A stretch of DNA of 64,000 nucleotides from Juglans regia (Eukaryota > Streptophyta > Magnoliopsida > Fagales > Juglandaceae). Positions within the stretch are counted from its first letter, which is position 1. Each line of letters begins with the position of its first letter. The notes below the pieces were generated by a model. That model was not told the origin of the DNA, made no database searches, and was given only the letters and a program-made list of their open reading frames with translations. Shown piece after piece: positions 56,700-64,000 of this stretch. The position numbers and the translations under genes are program-made. Location: NCBI RefSeq assembly GCF_001411555.2, contig NC_049903.1, forward strand, positions 34,282,145 through 34,346,144. Direction: 5' to 3'.

Positions 56700-57540
56700 G
56701 CATACATTCAACTGATTTTTCTTGCTCGATGAAACCATCATAGCTGGAAGTGATAAAATCAATGGGACATAAACCCTGCACCAGAAAAAGAAAACTAAAA
56801 TGTTAGAATTAGGTAAAAAACCACTCTGTAACTTTCTGGTCAAAGGAAAAAAGTAAACTAATATGTAAAGGTCCAGCACATATTTCAAACCCAATATTTT
56901 GTCGCCTGAAAGCTACCAAATCAAAAGTGAAGCACCACCAAATAGTCTAACGGGAGTTTAGGACAACAAAGCCTACAAAATAAGAACATGCTCACTAACA
57001 TTTCTACTTCCAAAAACCACAGAGGCAAATGCTGCCAAGCTTCGAACAACTGAGGTAGTTGAAAGAAGACTTTGATGCTTATGTGCAGCAACAAGTTTCT
57101 CATCAAAATAAAAGTATCCATCATCTATAGACAAGTGATCCATTCAATTAAGTGCGCGCAGTATTAAATGAACAAACTCTTAGCCATTTTCCTAGAGTTT
57201 AAGCATGTATTTGTGAATCTAATCAACAATAAATTCCAAAACATGCCTCAACAAAAAAATTGACAAGAACACTAATATCATAATATGAGATTTTTGCAGA
57301 TATACCACAAGATCTGGTGAATATTTATTTCCCTAAGGAAGAAATCAACAAGATCCATACGATCAGATATCAATATGATGTTCTTGAGGAATACATCATT
57401 TGTGAGAGAAACAGACAGACAGAAGGAAAAGAGCGAGAGGGAGAGAGCTTACTAAAATGGAGACTTGGCAGAGGAGGTGGTGGAATACATTGGGTTCTGG
57501 CGGTGGAGGTAGTGCAGACTAATCATGGAGGGAGAGAGAG
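56700..57540 (-). pseudogene. Exon-like segments inside the CACTA element, possibly captured gene
   Basis: On the minus strand three protein-like segments follow one another. 57525-57450 starts ATG and reads MISLHYLHRQNPMYSTTS up to a GTAAGC. 57408-57310 reads NDVFLKNIILISDRMDLVDF and FLREINIHQIL, then GTATAT. 57124-56977 reads DDGYFYFDEKLVAAHKHQ, SLLSTTSVVRSLAAF and FGSRNVSEHVLI, between TATAG and GTAGGC. A fourth possible segment starts after GGTGCAG at about 56781. Open frames with splice-like borders in a row suggest a gene fragment taken up by the transposon. I do not recognise the protein. The second segment has no proper acceptor and phases do not all fit, so chance or decay remains possible. 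Confidence 0.35.
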
Positions 57541-58304
57541 CGTCTATAGTGCATCAGTGGGTGGATGGTATGGGGAGGGGCAAGAGAAAATTTAAAGGTG
57601 AGAGAAATAAGGTATCCGCTGGGCGGAATAAATAAGGGGGAACAGAAACCACACTGTTATGTATATCGATTTTGATCTTTTGCGACAGTTTAAGGTCGCT
57701 ACAAAAGACAAAAGACACACTGTAGTTAAAATTTTTCGTTATAAACTTTTGTGGCCATTTAATGTTGCCACAAAAAATAAAATGCACCGGATATTATATT
57801 TTTTTTTGTTTATGGCCGTGAAGATTTAATTTCGCCGCAAGTAATTAACTAGTGGCCGCAAATAATTTAATATCACACAACACGTTTACGAACAATTTAA
57901 TGTTGTCGTAAAAGATACAACAGACGTCAGAGTTAGTTTTTTTCCGTCCATAGTATTTGTGACGACATATTTTGCTCGCAAAATATTATTTTTAGCGACA
58001 AACGTTTGCTAGCAAGAAATAAAGTGTTAGAATTTACTTTTTGCGACTAAATTAAAATTGTCGCAAAAGAATTGGCTGCAAAAAAACTATTTTTCATGTA
58101 GTTGTTTTTCAACGACAAAAAAACCACGCAAAAACTTAAAATTTCACCATAATAAAAAAAATATATGATATTGGAATCTCCATATGGCACTATTTGCGAT
58201 GAAATTTAGCGTCAAGTTTAATTTCGCAGCAAACGATATTTTTTAGCATCAATTATTGCGTTGAGGAAAATACTTTGGATGCAAAAAGTTGTTTTTTTGT
58301 AATG

Positions 58305-59395
58305 TGAATTTGTAGATAATTGAGTTAGCTTTCCAACGCCACTAAGATCACTTTAGGCCGATAAGGGGAACAAAAGTTATAACTGATTTACTTGGGATAG
58401 GTCAATCTCATCAGGTCATGCGAATTTGCAATCTTTGCACTTTTTGTTCCAATTGCAACCTAGACTCTATTCAACATTTTCACAACTCAATTGGATGTAA
58501 TTTTTGTGATAAGAACATGACAAAATATTATTTTTACGCTTGCAATAAATCGAAAATGATTCTAAAATGTCAATCTTATGTTTCTTAGTATGGAGAAAAG
58601 AATGTGTCATCATTTGGATGATTTTTTATGCAATCCAATGTTGGATGGCAATGAGGTGTGCTCTATACGATCTTGGTTGAGGCACTTATTGTAGAACAAC
58701 AGACCCACATTATGTTTTAGAGAACAACATGAAACGCCTAAAAAGAAGACACAAAGAAGGCAGCAGAGCTTCGTGAGAAAAAAAAACCCGACAATGCTTA
58801 GGGAGCATGTGTACCGATAGTAGCGGATGTTCCACACGAGCTATAATCAAATTGATAGTCTGTCTAGAATGGGTGGTGGTCTTGCTGGTGACAATAGATA
58901 GTCTCTTAAAGGGACATGTGAGTGGGAATATTAATGGAGGCTATGAAGAATGGGTAGAGAAAATAAAGGAGCTTGGGAGTAAGGTAGAGGTAGGGAGATA
59001 ATCATAAGGAAGTAAGGATCATGAGGAAGAAATCTTCCAAGCAGGGACAACTAGCTTTCTAGGAGAGAAAGATGACTAAACATTGCAAGAATGTCATATT
59101 TACACCCAAATTTTAAGTATCAAGCAGATGAAAGGTTTATGATTTAGTTCTTTATATAGTTTCTGCGCAATTTTGCCCCCGCTGTAATAGGTAAAGTAAA
59201 AAGTTTTATTTAAATAATATGATTTTGGATAAAATATAGGATAGCAAGCATCATTGTTCAAAGAGGGCTACTAGAGACACAAAGGGATCCCACACACTAC
59301 GTCTCCCTTCTTTCTTTTTTTTTTTTTTTTTTCTCTTTCTCTCTCTCTTTCTTCCACCTATCCCTTATCCCCTCCTTCCCCTTCCCCATCTCTCT
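58305..59395. other. Gene-free stretch
   Basis: No gene recognised. A poly(T)/(CT)-rich tract (about 59316-59350) precedes the G+C-rich block that follows. Confidence 0.4.
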
Positions 59396-59770
59396 CCCTC
59401 CTAGGGTAGTTCCAGACCACCATAGACGGCCAAAGGATGGTGACCGTTGACCATGCACACAGTCTGCGCCCCTTTCCCTCTCTCTTTCTCCCTCTCAGGG
59501 TGGTTTCCAACCATCACAGACGACCAAAGGATGCGACCGTTGACCACGCAAGCCGTCAACTCAGATCCTGACCACCCCGGCCACCTAGCTGCGGCCACGC
59601 AGCAGTTGACCATGCACACAATGTGCGAAATATGCACCAACGTGCACTACGAGTTGCCGTGAGCTCCACGCCAGTGGTGCTGCTTGGACTGCCGACATCT
59701 TTTGCCCACCCTGAGGTGGTCCCCAACCACCATGGCCGGCACAGAGAGAGGGCACTGGTGGCGGGCACGG
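59396..59770. repeat. G+C-rich block with an imperfect tandem duplication
   Basis: The stretch about 59402-59498 (GGGTAGTTCCAGACCACCAT .. GACCGTTGACCATGCACAC) recurs in altered form at about 59499-59600 (GGGTGGTTTCCAACCATCAC .. GACCGTTGACCACGCA). A third partial copy lies near 59712 (GAGGTGGTCCCCAACCACCAT). Base composition is unlike the neighbours, suggesting a repeat-derived insertion. No coding function can be assigned. Confidence 0.55.
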
Positions 59771-62290
59771 AGGGAGGGGGAGTAAGAGAGAAAAATAAAA
59801 TAGGGAGACGTGGTACACTACCACATTAGTGTGTAGAATTCCTTCGTAGTATTCATTTGTGTCTATAATATTTTTCTTGTTCAAAACATAATGGGTTTTT
59901 CATCAATGACTGACGAAAGCAAAAGTTTTGGGCCTTCCGTACATAGAAGATGATGACAACATTCAGATAATAAGTTGTGAGAGTCAAAGAGAGACTTACA
60001 GCCTCTTTAGCAAACACGAGACGACTAATATATTTGGTTAACGTTTGACATGATGTCCTACTCCACCTTGAGCTTGTTGTTCCAAAATTCAGAACAGATA
60101 AAAGGACTAAGCTCCCCCAACTTGGTAGAGAAGATAAGCCACTCCGAAGGCTGATGTTACCACTCTAACTCCAAAGACTAATGTTGGAAAACAATAATCA
60201 GCCTTTTAAGTAAAGAGGTCCGATAGAATCATGAGATCACACCAACCCTCTCGTCTCACATAAACACCATTCATAAGTTTATGTGAAAAAGGGTCTGCTT
60301 GAACCCTATGAAACTGCTTGTGACCCCTATCATTTTGACATCTTTGGGAAGAAAGAAACGATAATGGGCCAATTGTAGTTGGGTTTGTATTTATATCTCA
60401 CCAATATTTAACCAAAGAGTGTTACTACTCAACCTCCACTGTTCACGCAACCTCCACACTCAAGCATCAAAATCTAATTTGGAGTCTCCAACCATTACTT
60501 TTACTTACCAATCATACAAATATCATGTTTTGGCATACAGTGGCAAACACGGGGCTAGAATATAAAACCCATGCCAAAAAAGAGTATTACAACAACCTAC
60601 AAATTCCATTACTACCAACTACTCCACAATAAAAATTAAATGAAAACAACATAGATTCCGAAATGGCCTCAGCTTCTCCATTGAAGGACCTATTTTCATC
60701 ACATTGTATCTTCATCTCCTGCACCATAAAACAAAACAAGGGGCGATGAGCATTGCTTAAATAGCTTAAACAAAGAAAGTTTACCAATTGTCTAGTTTTA
60801 AAAAGTGAGGACTTTCAATAGCTTTCAAATTATGTTTTTCAAATACTCCCTATCGGGTTTATATACGTCTAACTCATTAAAAAATGATTGTATGCTTTTG
60901 TTGTGGTTAAATTATTTACATGTATTGCATGAACGGAAGTCAGTCTTTGATAAGTCAAAGTTTGATGATGGGCAAGAACAAATAATCTCAAGCTGTTTGG
61001 TTCAGTATTTCTGTCAAACACATGATGGGCAAGAACAAATATCAAATGATCAAAAGATAATTCACGGAGAACAACCTCCAAACAGGGAAATTACACACAA
61101 AATCAATTCAACAAATATTCCACCGCATCTACGTGATGGGGATCAAGCTAATTGCTCCCAAGGAAAATAATTAATTACAAATATTCAACATAAGCACACA
61201 AAAATTTTGTATCACTGTCTGCAGTTGTGAACATGGCAAAATGTCTTTTTCCCAATTTCATACGATATTTGCGACAATAAATCTCCTAGCTACTTTCATC
61301 TTCAAGTGGCTTGCTTAACAAATGCCTTACCAGTTAAGAACTTGGGCAAGCCAAATGAATGATGACATAAGATGAAGCATCGGGAAGATCAACAAAGCAC
61401 CGAAAGGAAACTTACCGAACGGTGCCGCAAATCTGGATGCACGGGAAGGTTTGAATGCTGTCTAAGGGACACACGATGGAGAAGCAACCAGTGACACATT
61501 TGAAGGTTTATTTCTGGACGCAGAGACACACAGATGGGGGTCGAGTTTGCCGTCAATTCAAGCTTGCCGCTTGCCCTAGATTCACTATTATGGGTCGAGT
61601 TTGCCGTATATTCAAGTGCCAAGCAATGGGGGGAGAGAGAGGGGCTCACGGAGGAGATGAGCTGAGTTGATGCCAACGACGTTGAGAGAGAGAAGAGTGC
61701 ATAACAGGGAGGAAGCGCTTCTCGGGTTAGGACGACTTCAAAGAGATAGAGAAGAGGAGAGCTAAGAGGAGATTTAATTCGCGTTTGTGTTGGATGAAAA
61801 GACCGTGACGTGGAATTAGACCCGGTTTGCCATGTTGGAGAGTGTGTGGAGTGCGGTGGGAGACCGGGGGCTGAGCAGATTTTCTCTTAACCAAAACCTA
61901 AGTCTAGCCCGAAACCGAGGTGGTACTTGTTTCGGAGTTGTTCATTTTAATTCTTATGAATGCATTCATAATTTATATATGACATGTTTAAGAAATTTCA
62001 CAACTCAATAAAATAAGAAAAATGTATTGCCCATTCTATTTCTTCTCTATTTTGATATTTTATGTATTTTATTTTTTATTTAATAATTAAAGAAATGACT
62101 ATTAGTATATTAATTATTATTTTTTTATTTTTAAAACATAATAAAAAAATACAAATAAAAAAAAATTTAACTAGCAATAAGGGTTGAGTGGCGCAATCTG
62201 AGTAACAAAATAGTACCGCTCATAAAATAATATATATTTTTTTAATTAAAAAATAAAAGTTAAAAACTCAAATATATGATTGGCTGTGGC
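59771..62290. other. Stretch with weak gene-like signals only
   Basis: Between 61415 and 61700 the minus strand is G+C-rich, with a CT-rich leader-like stretch and a strong donor-like GGTAAGT at about 61411. Near 60730 a GGTGCAG acceptor opens a short frame (EMKIQCDENRSFNGEAEAIS). These could be the first and last exons of an unrecognised minus-strand gene, but I could not link them. Within 61540-61615 GGGTCGAGTTTGCCGT is repeated. Confidence 0.3.
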
Positions 62291-62409
62291 ACACTTTACC
62301 CATCTTCGGTTTTCGCACTTTTGGAATTCAACGTCTCCTTCATCTTTGGTCTTCGCACTAATACCATTACTTACGCATCTTGAATGGTCTTTTGTGCTTT
62401 TGGCTCACA

Positions 62410-63168
62410 ATGCAAGCAGAAAAGAAGCAGCAGCGGCCATGGAAATTCTGCATTGATGCAAAGGCCAAGAAGTTCCGTTTCAAAATCAAAGCAACAAGCA
62501 TCTTACCCACTTGGGAGTTCCATCAGTGCTCCATTTTTCTGAAGCTCGGGAAATGCCTCCTCAGATTGAACTCCGAATATGGAACCCCAATTACTCCCAG
62601 GAAACAACAACCCAAATCCCTAAAATCCAAATTCCGCAGATTTCTCCAGAAAGTTAGCTTTCGAAGGTCCAAGAACCGAGCCATTGGGTTCAAGGAAACG
62701 TCAGATCTCTCACACCCAGAAGAAAACACTACGAAATGGTTTGCTTATAAGGTACTGAAAAGTGAAAACATGCATTTGGTTGGTGATTTGTAACATTTTC
62801 TGCATCTTGGAATTCTATTATTAGTTTTTTTTTTAACATTTTTTTTTTATAAATATTTGTAGGAACTAATCTTTATGGGTCATTTGGTCGTTGGGATTCT
62901 TGCATTTCTATATCAATACCCAGATCGGAAGGGAATTATCATTCATAGTTCTGTTATCTCGCTATACTTTGCTTTATGGTTCAAGAATTACATGACAGGA
63001 AGAATCATCAGGAAGTTCTTAGTCCTTGTGGTGTCTGCAACAGTGGTTTGTTCATTAGTATTTGACTCGGTCAATTATTTGAGATATGATTATATTCAGA
63101 TGGCGTGGAACTACGTTGTTTCCTCCAGGTTACCCGGTGAATTTCCTCGTCTTTTTCAGACATCCTAA
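62410..63168 (+). CDS. Unrecognised small membrane protein, two exons
   Basis: Exon 1 is 62410-62751 and exon 2 is 62863-63168. The intron begins GTACTG and ends TTTGTAG, falls between codons, and keeps the frame, giving 215 residues. The first 114 residues are basic and soluble (KAKKFRFKIK; SKFRRFLQKVSFRRSKNR). Exon 2 adds three hydrophobic helices at about residues 116-132 (LIFMGHLVVGILAFLY), 139-155 and 166-182 (FLVLVVSATVVCSLVF). The end SSRLPGEFPRLFQTS is short and polar. ATG 62410 is the first ATG in the frame. I do not recognise the family and assign no function; the layout suggests an integral membrane protein with a basic cytosolic N-terminus. Further 3' exons are possible, because a TTTTTTTCAG acceptor-like site follows the stop at about 63217. 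Confidence 0.65.
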
Positions 63169-63716
63169 AGGATAATTCGCAGGGGTTTAAGAACATAAAT
63201 TGTCATTTTTTTTCAGGTATGTCGCAAGCTTTTTATCTGTTTTTTTTTTTTTTTGGAAAAAGAGGCATATTATTAGAGAAAATCTATACACTATGTTCTA
63301 ATTTTACTATATGGCACATTTATTATTATTATTGAATAATTTTTTTATTTGATAATTTTTTATTATATAAATTTATTATAAAATAAAAATAAAATAAGAG
63401 TGTGATATATAATATTATTCTATTATGAGAAATGATAATTGTAATCGTGAGTGCAATAATTTAAAAAAATAAAAAAATATAAGATTTATATGAAAAATTA
63501 ATTTTTTAATAATAAATTTTATTATTTTTTAAAATAATTGTATAATTATTATTTTTTTATTATTATATTAAGTGTTAGAGCCCATTAATGGGTCGGACAT
63601 ATTCAAGACAATTTGGGCTTCGAAGCCCATACATTGATGTGGGTCGCGTGATCGGGATCAAATATATATAATAGCGGTATCTCGAACTACAAACAAGAAA
63701 GTAAAAAAACCGGGTA
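63169..63716. other. A+T-rich 3' and intergenic DNA
   Basis: Contains a poly(T) run at 63240-63254 and very A+T-rich sequence to about 63560. The following block (about 63570-63680, with GGGCTTCGAAGCCCATAC and its palindrome GGGCTTCGAAGCCC) is unassigned. Confidence 0.4.
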
Positions 63717-63960
63717 ATGTTGAACGGAATAATTTGAAGGTTGAGATTAAGTAGGTTAGATGAGAATTTTGTATTTTGTTTTGAAGTTTAAAATATTAAG
63801 TTTTAATATTATTATTGTTTTGGGATTTGAAAAATATGTATTGGGATTTGAAAAAGTTGAATTATTTATTATATTTTGTATGAGAATTTAAAAAAAATGT
63901 AATGATGAGATGAGATGAAATGAGAATTTTATGTTTTGGTTTTGGTCCCAAACCTGGCCT
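63717..63960 (+). mobile_element. MITE copy 5 (GATGAGATGAGAT family)
   Basis: Has GTTGAATTATTTATTATATT, GTATGAGAATTT and TGTAATGATGAGATGAGATG, and ends CCAAACCTGGCC, like copy 4 in Copia D (CAAACCAGGCC). The left edge is blurred. Confidence 0.65.
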
Positions 63961-64000
63961 AAAGGGGCGGAGGGTTGGTGATGAGGATGGAGAGTTTCCT

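Larger units (their letters stand above)
52525..58103. mobile_element. CACTA-type DNA transposon relic
   Basis: The left end is CACTACAAGAAAAATAGC. The right end, ACTATTTTTCATGTAGTTG at about 58084-58103, is its imperfect inverted copy. Both ends are followed inward by many short subterminal words such as GTCGCAAAA, GCCGCAAA and GTCACAAAAA (52545-52930 and 57670-58080), a hallmark of plant CACTA elements. A second degenerate terminus (TTTTTTTGTAATG, ending about 58304) with more such words lies just outside, so the right border may be 58304 or two elements may be nested. No transposase was recognised. No clear 3-bp duplication (left flank ATC). A LINE lies inside. Confidence 0.75.

Noticed and set aside
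58084..58306. Firm choice of one right border for the CACTA element
   Set aside because: Neither candidate end matches the left terminus perfectly and no 3-bp duplication could be matched, so both were reported.
60587..61700. Two-exon minus-strand gene
   Set aside because: A donor-like and an acceptor-like site exist, but the frames between them do not join into anything recognisable; left as a note in the intergenic entry.
1..64000. CRISPR arrays, operons, riboswitches, rRNA or tRNA clusters
   Set aside because: The DNA is clearly a plant nuclear sequence. The direct repeats found are LTRs, a tandem array and microsatellites, and no spacer-repeat pattern was seen. I could not run a tRNA scan, so an isolated tRNA cannot be excluded.

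Overview
This window is nuclear DNA of a woody eudicot. The best guess is the walnut/pecan family (Juglandaceae). Three things point there: introns with GT..AG borders, A+T-rich spacers full of (TA)n and (CT)n runs, and a lipid-transfer protein at 8167 that closely matches the walnut allergen Jug r 3 as I remember it. A small dispersed repeat containing GATGAGATGAGAT, which I associate with Juglandaceae/Fagales genomes, occurs five times. The species is inferred, not proven.

Ordinary genes are few. Two type-1 non-specific lipid-transfer protein (nsLTP) genes lie about 10 kb apart on the plus strand (8167-8984 and 18267-18803). Each has one intron at the same place near the 3' end, and their promoters share a CCCAACTACCAA motif. 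An intronless RING-H2 E3 ligase of the ATL family is at 41701-42270. A two-exon gene for a small three-helix membrane protein that I do not recognise is at 62410-63168. A decayed two-exon piece of a CAMTA transcription factor gene (CG-1 domain) lies on the minus strand at 13234-13464.

Most of the rest is transposable elements, many nested. (1) 1-2840: a minus-strand Ty3/gypsy relic with the end of its integrase, a tandem-repeat array of about 130-bp units directly behind the pol stop, and a coiled-coil open frame on the opposite strand beyond it. (2) 5398-5996: a probable solo LTR. (3) 14899-15990 and 30600-32250: gypsy gag and leader relics of one family. (4) 20741-25230 and 25429-30134: two old, adjacent plus-strand Copia elements (here D and E); D carries an inserted MITE. 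(5) 32864-33342: a hAT-like MITE with a perfect 8-bp target duplication. (6) 34272-39169: a complete minus-strand Copia element (A) with LTRs about 96% identical and several stops in gag-pol. (7) 43390-52519: a gag-only, TR-GAG-like Copia element (C), split by a very young Copia element (B, 45937-51131). B has identical 280-bp LTRs, a perfect GTGTA duplication, and a coding region broken by one frameshift. (8) 52525 to 58103 or 58304: a CACTA-type DNA transposon relic with a 5'-truncated LINE inside it and exon-like segments that may be captured host sequence.

I found no prokaryote-type system, CRISPR array, rRNA or convincing tRNA. The most informative structures are the nested C/B/CACTA/LINE block, the tandem repeat arising inside a gypsy 3' region, and the paired LTP promoters. 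All coordinates come from reading the sequence by eye. Boundaries marked as approximate could move by tens of bases.
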